Of a stretch of 64,000 bases of DNA, positions 7,995-21,164 are shown piece after piece. The DNA is from Lelliottia jeotgali (lineage in GTDB: Bacteria > Pseudomonadota > Gammaproteobacteria > Enterobacterales > Enterobacteriaceae). The notes under the pieces were generated by a model. The model ran no database searches. It was given only the letters and a program-made list of their open reading frames with translations, and was not told the DNA's origin. Numbering within the stretch: position 1 is the stretch's first letter; every line of letters starts with the position of its first letter. Location of the stretch: assembly GCA_002271215.1 (NCBI GenBank), contig CP018628.1, positions 1,736,001-1,800,000 on the forward strand, written 5' to 3'. The position numbers and the translations under genes were made by a program.

Positions 7995-8918
7995 GTGACA
8001 AAATTACGCATTGGCGTGGTCGGTCTCGGCGGGATCGCGCAAAAGGCCTGGCTGCCGGTACTCAGTGCCGCAACGGACTGGACGCTGGTGGGCGCATGGT
8101 CGCCGACGCGCGCAAAAGCGCTGCAAATCTGTGAAACCTGGCGAATGCCGTATGCAACGTCGCTTCTCGACCTGGCGCGAGAATGCGATGCGGTATTTGT
8201 CCATACCTCAACGTCGACCCACTATCAGGTCGTGACGGCGCTCCTGAATGCCGGTGTTCATGTTTGTGTCGACAAACCGCTGGCGGAAAATGTGCAGGAT
8301 GCCGAGCGTCTGATTGAACTGGCCGCTCGCAAAAACCTGACGCTAATGGTCGGGTTTAATCGCCGCTTTGCCCCGCTCTATCAGGATCTCAAAACTCGAC
8401 TTGGTACGGCGGCGTCGCTGCGAATGGACAAACATCGCGCTGACAGCATTGGTCCAAACGATCTGCGTTTCACGCTGCTGGACGATTATCTTCACGTGGT
8501 GGATACCGCGCTGTGGCTGACCAATGGTCATGCACAGTTGAAAAGCGGTACGCTGCAAACCAACGATCAGGGCGAAATGGTCTATGCCGAACACCATTTC
8601 TCGGTGGACAATATTCAGCTGACAACCAGTATGCACCGCCGTGCAGGAAGCCAGCGTGAATCGGTACAGGCCGTGACCGATGGCGCGCTTTTCGACGTGA
8701 CAGATATGCGCGAATGGCGTGAGGAGAAAGGAAGCGGGGTGGTGACCCGTCCTATCCCAGGCTGGGAGAGTACGCTCGAGCAGCGCGGCTTTGCCGGATG
8801 TGCGCGTCACTTTATCGAGTGCGTGCAAAATCAGACAGTTCCTGAAACATCGGGCGAGCAGGCTATTCTGGCGCAGCGCATCATCGAAAAGCTTTGGCGC
8901 GAGGCGATGAGCGAGTGA
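7995..8918 (+). CDS. mviM: Gfo/Idh/MocA family oxidoreductase MviM
   Basis: A 307-residue NAD(P)-dependent oxidoreductase-like protein, equivalent to E. coli YceM/MviM. The dinucleotide motif is at the N terminus (GVVGLGGIAQKAWLPVL) and the family lysine motif CVDKPLAEN occurs near residue 95. Substrate unknown; the name comes from a Salmonella virulence locus, but the effect is now attributed to murJ. Start is GTG, two bases after the yceH stop, with a GGGAGA ribosome site inside the end of yceH. Confidence 0.93.
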   Translation: MTKLRIGVVGLGGIAQKAWLPVLSAATDWTLVGAWSPTRAKALQICETWRMPYATSLLDLARECDAVFVHTSTSTHYQVVTALLNAGVHVCVDKPLAENVQDAERLIELAARKNLTLMVGFNRRFAPLYQDLKTRLGTAASLRMDKHRADSIGPNDLRFTLLDDYLHVVDTALWLTNGHAQLKSGTLQTNDQGEMVYAEHHFSVDNIQLTTSMHRRAGSQRESVQAVTDGALFDVTDMREWREEKGSGVVTRPIPGWESTLEQRGFAGCARHFIECVQNQTVPETSGEQAILAQRIIEKLWREAMSE

Positions 8919-8973
8919 AAACAGTTTAATCCCTGTAACATCTGCGGATAGTAATTCGCTTAAATACGGGTAG

Positions 8974-10575
<1,602 letters not shown>

Positions 10576-10634
10576 ACGACTAAAGGGGAGTCACCTGATG
10601 GTGCTCCCCGTTCCCTGCTTAATCGCTCAGGCGA

Positions 10635-11057
10635 TTAAATCGAAATCTTCTTCCCGCCGCCGCGCGAACTGGATGTCTGGCCATTTGCGCCATACAAACC
10701 CGGCTCCTGATGAGGTTTCAACACCTCAAGCGCCTGCTGATTGCGTTCAATTTGTCCTTCTAACAGCCAGCCGTTGTGCTGGTTGAGATCGCGAAGGTGC
10801 TGCGTTTTTTCGGTAATGGTCTGCCAGCGCTCAACGATATCATCATTGGCACTCCGTCGCGGGTCTTGCTCCGCGCGACGCTGCTGCTCCAGATAATCCA
10901 GAGTTGCCAGTAGCGAGCTTTTATCTTCAGTAATGCGCTGCAGGGCGCTGCCACTAATATGACCTGCAGAGAGCTGGTGTTGCTCGGCATCCATCACCGT
11001 CTTCAGATCGTTCAGGACTACCGTCATTTGATCCAATATTTCTGACAGTCGACTCAT
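10635..11057 (-). CDS. flgN: Flagellar export chaperone for FlgK/FlgL
   Basis: A 140-residue, mainly helical protein. FlgN binds hook-filament junction proteins FlgK and FlgL in the cytoplasm and delivers them to the flagellar export gate; both clients are encoded 8 kb away in this window. The N-terminal helix (LSEILDQMTVVLNDLKTVMDAE) is typical; the C-terminal tail (SSSRGGGKKISI) is the variable part. It follows flgM after four bases, so flgM-flgN are co-transcribed, from the sigma-28 promoter and from the flgA promoter. Confidence 0.95.
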   Translation of the reverse strand: MSRLSEILDQMTVVLNDLKTVMDAEQHQLSAGHISGSALQRITEDKSSLLATLDYLEQQRRAEQDPRRSANDDIVERWQTITEKTQHLRDLNQHNGWLLEGQIERNQQALEVLKPHQEPGLYGANGQTSSSRGGGKKISI

Positions 11058-11061
11058 GCGG

Positions 11062-11355
11062 TTATTTACTCTGAAGGAAGTTCTGTGTTTCCTGAATCAG
11101 CGCATCAGCAATTTTGCTGGTGTCCATTTTCAGTTCACCGTTACGAATCGCCGTTTTCAGCGCTTCGACGCGTTCCATATTGATATCGTTGGTGCCCGGC
11201 TGCATCAGTTTGGACTGCGCATCACTTAAGGTGACGCTGGTACTGTTGGCCGTGGACGATTTTTCCAGACGCGCTTTAAGGGCTGGCGTGTCGTTCGTTT
11301 CGCGAGGTTGTACAGTGCTAACCGGCTTCAGGGGCGATGTACGATCAATGCTCAT
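11062..11355 (-). CDS. flgM: Anti-sigma-28 factor FlgM
   Basis: A 97-residue FlgM, the usual enteric size. It is intrinsically disordered, binds sigma-28 (FliA), and is exported through the completed hook, releasing late gene expression. The sigma-binding C-terminal half is recognisable ([32 protein letters not shown]). ATG 11355 was chosen by homology ([13 protein letters not shown]) and its ribosome site (TGAGGAC); the upstream extension would overlap the promoter. It lies between flgA and flgN. Confidence 0.97.
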   Translation of the reverse strand: MSIDRTSPLKPVSTVQPRETNDTPALKARLEKSSTANSTSVTLSDAQSKLMQPGTNDINMERVEALKTAIRNGELKMDTSKIADALIQETQNFLQSK

Positions 11356-11414
11356 TGTGTTGTCCTCATAGAGGTTCGCGGCGTTGGCGCCTGACATCTT
11401 CATTTGTTGATTAT

Positions 11415-11441
11415 TTATCGGCAGCCGCCGCGAAATCTTTA
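11415..11441 (-). promoter_or_regulatory. Sigma-28 promoter of flgM
   Basis: On the minus strand TAAAGATT (11441-11434), an 11-base spacer and GCCGATAA (11422-11415) match the FliA consensus TAAAGTTT-N11-GCCGATAA with one mismatch. It is in the flgA-flgM gap and gives late-class expression of flgMN. Confidence 0.92.
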
Positions 11442-11447
11442 AAAAGA

Positions 11448-12107
11448 TTATAGGTTAATCAGAATATTCCCATCAGAACCGACGGTTCCGCTTACCACCT
11501 GACCTGAAGACATCCTTACGCGTGCGTTTTGGGCGACGGCAGCATTGTTCAGCGCCTGGCCTTCGCTATTGACGCTAAAGCCATCTCCGTTCGCCACCAC
11601 CATCACGCGCTGTCCGGCTTTAATGCGCCATGCCTGACGCAGCATCGAGAGCTGTATGGCTTGTCCCGGCGCTAAATCGCGCAGACTCACGGAGTCCTGC
11701 GCCTGGTTAATATCCAGCATTGTGCGTGGCGGAAGCTGATCCAGACGGCCACGTTTTAATTCGACATTGCCTGGCTGTAACACGCTGCCACGGGCGATTG
11801 ATTGGGCGGCGACAACGTAATTTCCGGTCGCCTGTACCGTCACCTGTAAAAACCGTTTTTCGTTATTGCAGCGTGCGAGCACGTTCACGTTGCCCCACAG
11901 CTTTGTGCTGCCACTGACACTGAACGAAGGTTGCTCGCAGGACGGCAGAAGGTTGGGTTGCGTACGGACGTTAACCGAGACCTCATCGCTAAACCCGGCC
12001 AGTCGCTCGGCAAAAAATGCCGTCAGCTGGGCATTAAGATCCGCTGCCTGTGACAGGGGGCTTAACAGCAGTAGGGTTGCGGCAAGGCCACTTTTGAACG
12101 TCAGCAT
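11448..12107 (-). CDS. flgA: Flagellar P-ring chaperone FlgA
   Basis: A 219-residue periplasmic protein with signal peptide ([20 protein letters not shown], cleavage before ADL). It helps FlgI assemble into the P ring. The C-terminal SAF-type beta-clip domain is seen around residues 100-160 ([20 protein letters not shown], then [18 protein letters not shown]). It is transcribed divergently from flgB across a shared FlhDC-type control region and leads the flgAMN operon. Confidence 0.95.
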   Translation of the reverse strand: MLTFKSGLAATLLLLSPLSQAADLNAQLTAFFAERLAGFSDEVSVNVRTQPNLLPSCEQPSFSVSGSTKLWGNVNVLARCNNEKRFLQVTVQATGNYVVAAQSIARGSVLQPGNVELKRGRLDQLPPRTMLDINQAQDSVSLRDLAPGQAIQLSMLRQAWRIKAGQRVMVVANGDGFSVNSEGQALNNAAVAQNARVRMSSGQVVSGTVGSDGNILINL

Positions 12108-12164
12108 CTCAAATTCCCGTGGTTCCTGGATTTAACAGGATTCTACCCTTTAGGGTTTCTCATC

Positions 12165-12206
12165 AACGCAACAAATAGCGACGCATTTTGCGTTTATTCC
12201 GTCGAT
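12165..12206. promoter_or_regulatory. FlhDC-type activator site between flgA and flgB
   Basis: The half-site AACGCAACAAATAGCG (12165-12180) fits the FlhD4C2 box AAYSSNNNAAATAGCG. After ten bases an inverted half cgtttattccgtcgat (12191-12206) fits more loosely. The spacing and the position between the two middle-class operons agree with the known flgA/flgB control region. Confidence 0.8.
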
Positions 12207-12265
12207 AAGGCGTACGGGTTGAGATTTAAGCTACATGCTGAAATTTCGCCATCAGCGGAGGAGAC

Positions 12266-12682
12266 ATGCTCGATAAACTCGACGCCGCGTTACGTTTTCA
12301 ACAGGAAGCGCTCAATTTGCGCGCCCAGCGGCAGGAGATCCTGGCCGCCAATATCGCGAATGCCGATACCCCGGGGTTTCAGGCGCGCGATATTGATTTT
12401 TCCAGTGAGCTTAAAAAAGTCATGGAACGTGGCCGGGCTGAGGGTACGGGTGTTGCCCTTGCGCTGACGTCTGCACGCCATATTCCCGCTCAGGCGATGA
12501 CTGCGCCTTCCACCGATTTACTTTACCGCATCCCCGACCAGCCATCTCTGGACGGTAACACCGTCGATATGGACCGGGAGCGCACCCAGTTTGCCGATAA
12601 CAGCCTGAAGTATCAAATGGGGCTAACCGTGCTCGGTGGACAGATTAATGGCATGAAGACCGTCCTGCAGGGGGGCAACTAA
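12266..12682 (+). CDS. flgB: Flagellar proximal rod protein FlgB
   Basis: A 138-residue rod protein that links the MS ring to the rod; exported by the flagellar type III system without a cleaved signal. It carries the N-terminal rod-family segment ([24 protein letters not shown]) and a C-terminal amphipathic helix that packs in the rod core ([21 protein letters not shown]). Start has a strong ribosome site (GGAGGAG). First gene of flgBCDEFGHIJ, with flgC starting four bases after its stop. Confidence 0.96.
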   Translation: MLDKLDAALRFQQEALNLRAQRQEILAANIANADTPGFQARDIDFSSELKKVMERGRAEGTGVALALTSARHIPAQAMTAPSTDLLYRIPDQPSLDGNTVDMDRERTQFADNSLKYQMGLTVLGGQINGMKTVLQGGN

Positions 12683-12685
12683 TTT

Positions 12686-13090
12686 ATGGCCTTACTGAAT
12701 ATTTTTGATATCGCGGGTTCAGCGCTGACCGCCCAGTCTCAACGTCTTAACGTGGCCGCCAGTAACCTGGCGAACGCCGACAGCGTGACCGGACCGGACG
12801 GCCAGCCCTATCGTGCCAAACAGGTTGTCTTCCAGGTCGATGCTGCGCCGGGCGCGGCAACCGGCGGCGTGAAAGTCGCCGATGTGGTTGAAAGCCAGGC
12901 ACCGGACAAACTGGTGTTTGAGCCAGGCAATCCGCTGGCGGATGCCAACGGCTACGTCAAAATGCCCAACGTCGATGTGGTCGGCGAAATGGTGAACACC
13001 ATGTCAGCGTCACGCAGCTACCAGGCGAACGTTGAAGTGCTCAATACCGTGAAGAGCATGATGCTCAAAACGCTCACTCTCGGCCAGTAA
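12686..13090 (+). CDS. flgC: Flagellar proximal rod protein FlgC
   Basis: A 134-residue proximal rod subunit. It has the conserved flagellar axial N-terminal motif ([13 protein letters not shown], the ANNxANxxTxG type) and the C-terminal rod motif ([24 protein letters not shown]). It stacks on FlgB in the rod core. It lies between flgB and flgD with gaps of 3 and 11 bases, consistent with one operon. Confidence 0.97.
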   Translation: MALLNIFDIAGSALTAQSQRLNVAASNLANADSVTGPDGQPYRAKQVVFQVDAAPGAATGGVKVADVVESQAPDKLVFEPGNPLADANGYVKMPNVDVVGEMVNTMSASRSYQANVEVLNTVKSMMLKTLTLGQ

Positions 13091-13101
13091 AGGAGACACG
13101 A

Positions 13102-13812
13102 ATGTCCATCGCCGTCAATGTGAATGACCCGACCAACTCCGGCGTCCAAAGCACCAGTACGTCTACGGGCTCCAGCTCGCTGACCGGTAACAGCGCTGCC
13201 GATTTACAGGGCAGCTTTTTGACGTTACTGGTTGCGCAGTTGAAAAACCAGGACCCGACGAACCCGATGCAGAACAACGAACTGACCACGCAGCTTGCGC
13301 AGATCAGTACCGTTAGCGGCATTGAAAAACTCAATACCACTCTGGGCTCTGTCTCCGGTCAAATTGACAACAGTCAGTCTCTGCAGGCGGCCAACCTGAT
13401 CGGTCACGGCGTGATGATCCCAGGCACAACTATCCTTGCAGGCACCAGCACCACCGACGGAACCAGCACCACCACGACCACGCCATTTGGCGTTGAGTTG
13501 CAGCAACCGGCCGACAAAGTGACCGCCACCATCACCAACAAAGACGGTGTTGTGGTGCGTACGATCGACATTGGTGACCTGAAAGCGGGTGTGCATACCT
13601 TTACCTGGGATGGCAGCCTGACCGACGGCACAACGGCGCCGAACGGTTCTTACAAAGTGGCGATTTCCGCCAGCAACGGGACGACTCAGCTGGTGGCTCA
13701 GCCACTGCAATTCGCCCTGGTGCAGGGTGTAATTCGTGGCTCTGATGGCAACAAACTGGATTTGGGTACTTCTGGTACCACCACACTCGACGAAGTTCGG
13801 CAGATTATTTAA
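13102..13812 (+). CDS. flgD: Flagellar hook cap protein FlgD
   Basis: A 236-residue hook scaffolding protein; E. coli and Salmonella FlgD are about 231-232, and the extra residues lie in a Thr/Ser-rich stretch (ILAGTSTTDGTSTTTTTPFG). The N-terminal block (FLTLLVAQLKNQDPTNPMQN) is the family signature. The cap sits at the growing hook tip and directs FlgE assembly, then is replaced by FlgK. It is upstream of flgE as in other enterics. Confidence 0.96.
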   Translation: MSIAVNVNDPTNSGVQSTSTSTGSSSLTGNSAADLQGSFLTLLVAQLKNQDPTNPMQNNELTTQLAQISTVSGIEKLNTTLGSVSGQIDNSQSLQAANLIGHGVMIPGTTILAGTSTTDGTSTTTTTPFGVELQQPADKVTATITNKDGVVVRTIDIGDLKAGVHTFTWDGSLTDGTTAPNGSYKVAISASNGTTQLVAQPLQFALVQGVIRGSDGNKLDLGTSGTTTLDEVRQII

Positions 13813-13838
13813 GCCTTAACACTTATCAGGAGTAAGTC

Positions 13839-15047
13839 ATGGCCTTTTCTCAAGCGGTCAGCGGCCTGAATGCTGCGGCCACCAACCTGGACGTCATTGG
13901 CAACAACATCGCCAACTCCGCGACCTATGGTTTCAAATCCGGTACTGCGTCTTTCGCGGACATGTTTGCCGGTTCTAAAGTGGGTCTGGGCGTTAAAGTT
14001 GCGGGTATCACCCAGGACTTTACCGACGGCACCACCACTAACACTGGCCGTGGGCTGGATGTGGCTATCAGCCAGAACGGTTTCTTCCGTATGGTCGATG
14101 AAAACGGTTCTGTGTTTTACAGCCGTAACGGTCAGTTCAAACTCGACGAAAACCGTAATCTGGTGAACATGCAGGGCCTGCAGCTGACCGGCTACCCGGT
14201 TGCTGGTACACCGCCATCCGTTCAGACCGGTGCGAACCCGCAGGCGATCTCGATTCCAAACACGCTGATGGCGGCGAAGTCCACCACCACCGCGTCTCAG
14301 CAGATCAACCTGAACTCCACCGATACCGTGCCTACCGTGACGCCTTTCGACCCGACGAACTCGGATTCCTACAACAAAAAAGGGACCGTCACCGTCTTCG
14401 ACAGCCAGGGTAATGCGCACAACATGAACCTGTTCTACGTCAAAGACACCGCAGCGAACAGCTGGAAGGTCTACTCCCAGGACGGCAGCGTAGCGGGTAG
14501 CACTCCTGCACTGGCGACCACACTGACCTTTAACGCCAGCGGCGTTCTGACCGGCGGTGGCCAGGTCAATATCACCACTGCAACCATGCCTGGTGCAACG
14601 CCTGCGACCTTCGCGATGAGTTTTACCAACTCCATGCAGCAGAACACCGGCGCGAACAACATCGTGGCGACCAACCAGAACGGCTACAAGCCGGGCGACC
14701 TGGTGAGCTACCAGATCAACGACGACGGCACCGTTGTGGGTAACTACTCCAACGAACAGACTCAGGTTCTGGGCCAGATCGTGCTGGCGAACTTCGCCAA
14801 CAACGAAGGTCTGAAATCCGAAGGTGATAACGTCTGGTCTTCCACTCAGTCCTCCGGTGTTGCACTGCTGGGTACTGCGGGTTCCGGTAACTTCGGCACG
14901 CTGACCAACGGCGCGCTGGAAGCGTCCAACGTCGATCTGAGTAAAGAACTGGTGAACATGATTGTCGCGCAGCGTAACTATCAGTCGAACGCGCAGACCA
15001 TCAAAACCCAGGATCAGATCCTCAACACGCTGGTCAACCTGCGTTAA
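13839..15047 (+). CDS. flgE: Flagellar hook protein FlgE
   Basis: A 402-residue hook subunit. The N-terminal axial motif (AATNLDVIGNNIANSATYGFK) and the C-terminal helix (ELVNMIVAQRNYQSNAQTIKT) form the coiled D0 domain; the middle (residues ~90-350) is the surface-exposed D1/D2 part, rich in Thr and Asn and normally variable between strains. About 130 copies form the flexible hook joint. Ribosome site AGGAG precedes the ATG. Confidence 0.97.
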   Translation: MAFSQAVSGLNAAATNLDVIGNNIANSATYGFKSGTASFADMFAGSKVGLGVKVAGITQDFTDGTTTNTGRGLDVAISQNGFFRMVDENGSVFYSRNGQFKLDENRNLVNMQGLQLTGYPVAGTPPSVQTGANPQAISIPNTLMAAKSTTTASQQINLNSTDTVPTVTPFDPTNSDSYNKKGTVTVFDSQGNAHNMNLFYVKDTAANSWKVYSQDGSVAGSTPALATTLTFNASGVLTGGGQVNITTATMPGATPATFAMSFTNSMQQNTGANNIVATNQNGYKPGDLVSYQINDDGTVVGNYSNEQTQVLGQIVLANFANNEGLKSEGDNVWSSTQSSGVALLGTAGSGNFGTLTNGALEASNVDLSKELVNMIVAQRNYQSNAQTIKTQDQILNTLVNLR

Positions 15048-15067
15048 TCGTCTAACGGGATGATGTC

Positions 15068-16617
<1,550 letters not shown>

Positions 16618-16671
16618 GGTGTGTCCGGTGCGGTAACCCGCACCGGCTCCCTGTTTTCGAAGATGAAGGCA

Positions 16672-17370
16672 ATGCAAAAAAACGCGGCGTTTCGTTATCC
16701 AATTCTGACTGTCCTGGCCGTTACCCTGAGCGGTTGCGCCTTGATCCCGTCAAAACCTTTGGTTCAGGGTGCGACTACCGCCCAACCCGTTCCCGGTCCG
16801 ACGCCGGTGGTGAACGGCTCCATTTTCCAGTCTGCGCAGCCGATTAACTACGGTTATCAGCCGCTGTTTGAAGACCGTCGACCGCGCAACGTCGGCGATA
16901 CACTGACCATTGCGCTGCAGGAAAACGTCAGTGCGAGCAAAAGCTCCTCGGCGAATGCCAGCCGCGATGGAAAAACCAACTTTGGCTTTGATACCGTTCC
17001 GCGCTATCTGCAGGGCTTGTTCGGCAATGCGAGAGCTGATGTGGATGCCTCTGGCGGCAACAGCTTTAACGGTAAAGGCGGCGCCAACGCCAGCAACACC
17101 TTCAGCGGCACGCTGACGGTGACAGTTGACCAGGTTCTGGTTAACGGCAATTTACACGTCGTGGGTGAAAAACAGATCGCCATTAACCAGGGCACTGAAT
17201 TCATTCGCTTCTCCGGTGTGGTTAACCCGCGCACCATCAGTGGCACCAACACCGTACCGTCTACCCAGGTGGCGGATGCGCGCATTGAGTACGTCGGTAA
17301 CGGCTACATCAACGAAGCGCAGAATATGGGCTGGCTGCAACGCTTCTTCCTTAATTTATCGCCGATGTAA
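16672..17370 (+). CDS. flgH: Flagellar L-ring lipoprotein FlgH
   Basis: A 232-residue outer-membrane lipoprotein forming the L ring. The signal peptide ends at the lipobox LSGC (Cys21), followed by Ala, so Lol sorting to the outer membrane is expected. The C-terminal half is highly conserved ([40 protein letters not shown]). An in-frame GTG at 16621 would add 17 residues before the signal peptide; ATG 16672 gives the E. coli length and start (MQKNAA). Confidence 0.97.
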   Translation: MQKNAAFRYPILTVLAVTLSGCALIPSKPLVQGATTAQPVPGPTPVVNGSIFQSAQPINYGYQPLFEDRRPRNVGDTLTIALQENVSASKSSSANASRDGKTNFGFDTVPRYLQGLFGNARADVDASGGNSFNGKGGANASNTFSGTLTVTVDQVLVNGNLHVVGEKQIAINQGTEFIRFSGVVNPRTISGTNTVPSTQVADARIEYVGNGYINEAQNMGWLQRFFLNLSPM

Positions 17371-17382
17371 GCGAGGTGACCT

Positions 17383-18480
17383 ATGTTTAAATCCCTCTTC
17401 GCGATGGTGTTGGTGCTGGTGACAACTGTCGCCCAGGCTGACCGAATTCGCGATCTCACCAGTGTACAGGGCGTACGTGAAAACTCATTGATTGGCTACG
17501 GCCTGGTCGTCGGCCTGGACGGTACAGGCGACCAGACCACCCAGACGCCATTTACCACTCAGAGCTTGAACAACATGCTGTCCCAGCTCGGGATCACCGT
17601 CCCGACGGGCACCAACATGCAGCTGAAAAACGTGGCAGCGGTAATGATTACCGCATCCTACCCGGCCTTTGCGCGCCAGGGACAGACCATCGACGTCGTC
17701 GTTTCTTCGATGGGTAACGCCAAAAGTCTGCGCGGCGGTACGTTGCTGATGACCCCGCTGAAAGGGGTCGATAGCCAGGTGTATGCGCTCGCGCAGGGTA
17801 ACATTCTGGTCGGCGGTGCGGGTGCATCGGCGGGCGGGAGCAGCGTGCAGGTGAACCAGCTGAACGGCGGGCGTATTACCAACGGGGCGATTATCGAGCG
17901 TGAACTGCCGACGCAGTTTGGCGCCGGGAATACCATCAATTTGCAGCTGAATAATGAAGACTTCACGATGGCGCAGCAAATTGCCGACACCATCAACCGC
18001 AGCCGTGGTTTTGGTAGCGCCACGGCGCTGGATGCCCGCACCGTGCAGATCCGCACGTCTTCCGGTAGCAGCAACCAGGTGCGCATGTTGGCCGATATCC
18101 AGAATATGGAAGTCAACGTCCCGCTTCAGGATGCCAAGGTGATCATCAACTCGCGTACCGGTTCGGTGGTCATGAACCGCGAAGTCACGCTGGATAGCTG
18201 TGCGGTAGCGCAGGGTAACTTGTCCATCAGCGTCAGCCGTTCGGCGAACGTCAGCCAGCCCGATACGCCGTTTGGTGGCGGTCAGACGGTTGTCACGCCG
18301 CAAACGCAGATTGATCTTCGTCAGAGCGGCGGCTCGCTGCAAAGCGTGCGCTCCAGCGCCAACCTGAACAACGTGGTCCGCGCGCTGAACGCGCTGGGTG
18401 CGACGCCGATGGATCTGATGTCGATTCTGCAATCGATGCAAAGTGCAGGATGTCTGCGCGCCAAACTGGAAATCATCTAA
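17383..18480 (+). CDS. flgI: Flagellar P-ring protein FlgI
   Basis: A 365-residue periplasmic protein with signal peptide ([18 protein letters not shown]) and mature start [20 protein letters not shown]. Twenty-six copies form the P ring in the peptidoglycan layer; FlgA is its chaperone. Two cysteines (in LDSCAVAQ and SAGCLRAK) form the known stabilising disulphide. Its TAA stop shares an A with the flgJ ATG. Confidence 0.97.
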   Translation: MFKSLFAMVLVLVTTVAQADRIRDLTSVQGVRENSLIGYGLVVGLDGTGDQTTQTPFTTQSLNNMLSQLGITVPTGTNMQLKNVAAVMITASYPAFARQGQTIDVVVSSMGNAKSLRGGTLLMTPLKGVDSQVYALAQGNILVGGAGASAGGSSVQVNQLNGGRITNGAIIERELPTQFGAGNTINLQLNNEDFTMAQQIADTINRSRGFGSATALDARTVQIRTSSGSSNQVRMLADIQNMEVNVPLQDAKVIINSRTGSVVMNREVTLDSCAVAQGNLSISVSRSANVSQPDTPFGGGQTVVTPQTQIDLRQSGGSLQSVRSSANLNNVVRALNALGATPMDLMSILQSMQSAGCLRAKLEII

Positions 18481-19433
18481 TGCTGGGCGATAGCAAACTG
18501 ATGGCAAGTGCGGCCTGGGATGCCCAGTCGCTCAATGAACTGAAAACCAAAGCAGGCACCGATCCGGCGGCGAACCTCCGCCCGGTCGCCCGTCAGGTGG
18601 AAGGGATGTTTGTGCAGATGATGCTGAAAAGCATGCGTGAAGCGCTGCCGAAAGACGGTATGTTCAGCAGCGATTCGACGCGACTCTACACCAGCATGTA
18701 TGACCAGCAGATTGCCCAGCAGATGACATCAGGTAAGGGACTTGGCCTCGCCGATATGATCGTCAAGCAGATGCAGGCGGCGCAAGGTGTTCAGCCAGAA
18801 GAACAGCCGCAGCAGGTGCCGATGAAGTTTGACCTTGAAACGGTGACCAGCTATCAGAACCAGGCGCTGACGCAGATGGTGCGTAAAGCGATGCCCAAAA
18901 CGACGTCCAACAGCGATGAACCGCTGTCGGGCGACAGCAAAGACTTCCTCGCTCAACTTTCGCTCCCGGCGCGTCTCGCCAGCGAGCAGAGCGGGGTGCC
19001 GCACCACCTGATTCTGGCGCAGGCTGCGCTGGAGTCCGGCTGGGGCCAGCGCCAGATTCGCCGTGAAAACGGGGAACCTAGCTTTAACATTTTTGGCGTG
19101 AAGGCGTCGTCAGGCTGGAAAGGGCCGACCACGGAAATCACCACCACCGAATTTGAAAACGGCGCGGCGGTGAAGGTTAAAGCCAAATTCCGCGTTTACA
19201 GCTCTTATCTTGAAGCCTTGTCTGATTATGTCGGGCTGCTGAGTCGAAATCCGCGCTACGCAGCGGTCACTCAGGCTGCGACGGCGGAGCAGGGTGCACA
19301 GGCATTGCAGAATGCAGGGTATGCGACCGACCCACAATATGCCCGCAAACTGACCGGTATGATTCAGCAGCTTAAAGCGATGGGCGAGAAAGTCAGTAAA
19401 GCCTACAGCACCGATCTCGAAAATCTGTTCTAA
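18480..19433 (+). CDS. flgJ: Rod cap and flagellum-specific muramidase FlgJ
   Basis: A 317-residue two-domain protein. The N-terminal half (VARQVEGMFVQMMLKSMREAL) caps the growing rod; the C-terminal half (residues ~150-310) is a glucosaminidase-type peptidoglycan hydrolase that opens the cell wall, with the catalytic glutamate in LAQAALESGWGQ. The linker between them is rich in Gln and Glu and differs from E. coli. ATG 18480 overlaps the flgI stop by one base; an upstream in-frame ATG (18450) was rejected because it lies inside flgI and lacks homology. Confidence 0.96.
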   Translation: MLGDSKLMASAAWDAQSLNELKTKAGTDPAANLRPVARQVEGMFVQMMLKSMREALPKDGMFSSDSTRLYTSMYDQQIAQQMTSGKGLGLADMIVKQMQAAQGVQPEEQPQQVPMKFDLETVTSYQNQALTQMVRKAMPKTTSNSDEPLSGDSKDFLAQLSLPARLASEQSGVPHHLILAQAALESGWGQRQIRRENGEPSFNIFGVKASSGWKGPTTEITTTEFENGAAVKVKAKFRVYSSYLEALSDYVGLLSRNPRYAAVTQAATAEQGAQALQNAGYATDPQYARKLTGMIQQLKAMGEKVSKAYSTDLENLF

Positions 19434-19437
19434 AGCC

Positions 19438-19464
19438 TCAAGTTTGCGCGAGCGGTGTCGATAA
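19438..19464 (+). promoter_or_regulatory. Sigma-28 promoter of flgKL
   Basis: TCAAGTTT (19438-19445), an 11-base spacer and GTCGATAA (19457-19464) match the FliA consensus TAAAGTTT-N11-GCCGATAA. It starts four bases after the flgJ stop and gives late expression of the hook-filament junction genes. Confidence 0.93.
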
Positions 19465-19506
19465 TCCTTATCAGGACTCGTGTCTGAAAGTTTACAAGGA
19501 ACCTCA

Positions 19507-21150
19507 ATGTCCAGTTTGATTAACAGCGCCATGAGTGGCCTCAGTGCGGCACAGTCGGCACTGAATACCGTGAGTAACAACATTTCCAGTTATAACGTGG
19601 CCGGGTATACCCGCCAGACCACGGTGCTGGGTGCATCGAACAGTACGTTGACCGGCGGCGGCTGGGTGGGTAATGGTGTTTACGTTTCCGGCGTGCAGCG
19701 TGAGTATGATTCGTTCATCACTAACCAGCTGCGTGCGGCACAGACCCAGAGCAGCGGCTTGACCACGCGTTATCAGCAGATGTCGAAAATTGACGATGTG
19801 CTGTCTGATACCACCAATTCCCTTTCCACAACGTTGCAAGGCTTCTTTACCAGCCTGCAAACGTTGGCCAGCAACGCCGAAGATCCGGCTGCGCGTCAGA
19901 CCGTACTCGGTAAGGCTGACGGTCTGGTGAATCAGTTCAAGACTACCGACCAGTATCTGCGCGACCAGGATAAGCAGGTGAATACCGCTATCTCGACCAG
20001 CGTCGATCAGATCAACAATTATGCCAAACAGATTGCTAATCTGAACGACCAGATTTCACGTCTGACTGGCGTCGGGGCTGGCTCCTCTCCTAACAATTTG
20101 CTCGATCAGCGCGATCAACTGGTGAGCGAACTGAATCAGATTGTAGGTGTGGAAGTTGCCGTTCAGGACGGCGGGACTTACAACGTTTCATTCGGTAATG
20201 GTTACAACCTGGTGCAGGGCAGCACGGCAAATCAGCTCGCGGCTGTTCCATCGAGTGCTGACCCAACACGTACTACCGTGGCGTTTGTCGATTCTGTCGC
20301 GGGTAATATCGAGATTCCCGAGAAGGTGCTGAACACCGGCTCATTGGGCGGTCTGTTAACGTTCCGCTCGGAAGATCTGGATAAAGCACGTAATACGCTG
20401 AACCAACTGGCACTCTCTTTTGCGGATGCATTGAACCAACAGCATGCTAAAGGGTTTGATGCTAACGGCGATGCGGGCGGCAAGATGTTCGATTTCGGCT
20501 CTCCGGCCGTCATTGGTAACAGCAAAAACAGCGTACCAGGTGCAACCGTCGGGGCTACCATTGCGGACAGCACTAAAGTTCAGGCGACAGATTACAAGCT
20601 CGAATTTAACGGTACCGACTGGACCGTCACCCGTACTTCTGACAAAACGTCATTCACGGCGACGCCAGACGGCAGCGGGAATATGACCTTCGACGGTATT
20701 ACCGTGAACGTCAGTGGTTCTGCGGCAACCAAAGACAGCTTCACGGTAAAACCGGTTGTCGATGCTATCGTCAATATGGATCTCCTTATCAGCGATGAAT
20801 CCAAACTGGCAATGGCCGGTTCAGCGACGGGTGGCGAAAGCGATAACGTCAACGGTAAAGCATTGGTTGCTTTGCAAAACAGCAAAGTAGTTGGCGGCAA
20901 TAAGACCTTCAACGACTCTTATGCTTCGCTGGTCAGCACCGTCGGCAGCACGACCGCATCACTGAAAACCAGTGCCGCAACCAAAAATAACGTGGTGACG
21001 CAGTTGAGCAATCAGCAGCAGTCGATCTCCGGGGTGAACCTCGACGAAGAGTACGGCAACTTGCAACGTTTCCAGCAGTATTACCTCGCGAATGCGCAGG
21101 TGCTGCAAACGGCCAGTACGCTCTTCGATGCGTTAATTAATATTCGCTAA
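19507..21150 (+). CDS. flgK: Hook-filament junction protein FlgK (HAP1)
   Basis: A 547-residue axial protein, the E. coli length, with N-terminal helix (LINSAMSGLSAAQSALNTVS) and C-terminal helix (FQQYYLANAQVLQTASTLFDAL). It forms the first junction zone on the hook; FlgN is its export chaperone. The central part (residues ~340-430) is the variable outer domain. ATG 19507 follows a ribosome site (AAGGA) and matches the family (MSSLIN); the longer frame starting at 19480 overlaps the promoter transcript start. Confidence 0.97.
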   Translation: MSSLINSAMSGLSAAQSALNTVSNNISSYNVAGYTRQTTVLGASNSTLTGGGWVGNGVYVSGVQREYDSFITNQLRAAQTQSSGLTTRYQQMSKIDDVLSDTTNSLSTTLQGFFTSLQTLASNAEDPAARQTVLGKADGLVNQFKTTDQYLRDQDKQVNTAISTSVDQINNYAKQIANLNDQISRLTGVGAGSSPNNLLDQRDQLVSELNQIVGVEVAVQDGGTYNVSFGNGYNLVQGSTANQLAAVPSSADPTRTTVAFVDSVAGNIEIPEKVLNTGSLGGLLTFRSEDLDKARNTLNQLALSFADALNQQHAKGFDANGDAGGKMFDFGSPAVIGNSKNSVPGATVGATIADSTKVQATDYKLEFNGTDWTVTRTSDKTSFTATPDGSGNMTFDGITVNVSGSAATKDSFTVKPVVDAIVNMDLLISDESKLAMAGSATGGESDNVNGKALVALQNSKVVGGNKTFNDSYASLVSTVGSTTASLKTSAATKNNVVTQLSNQQQSISGVNLDEEYGNLQRFQQYYLANAQVLQTASTLFDALINIR

Positions 21151-21164
21151 GGCTGAGGTGAACA

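Noticed and set aside
17485..18507. 340-codon open frame opposite flgI
   Set aside because: Composition rich in Arg, His and Thr expected from reading GC-rich coding DNA backwards; no domain or start signal.
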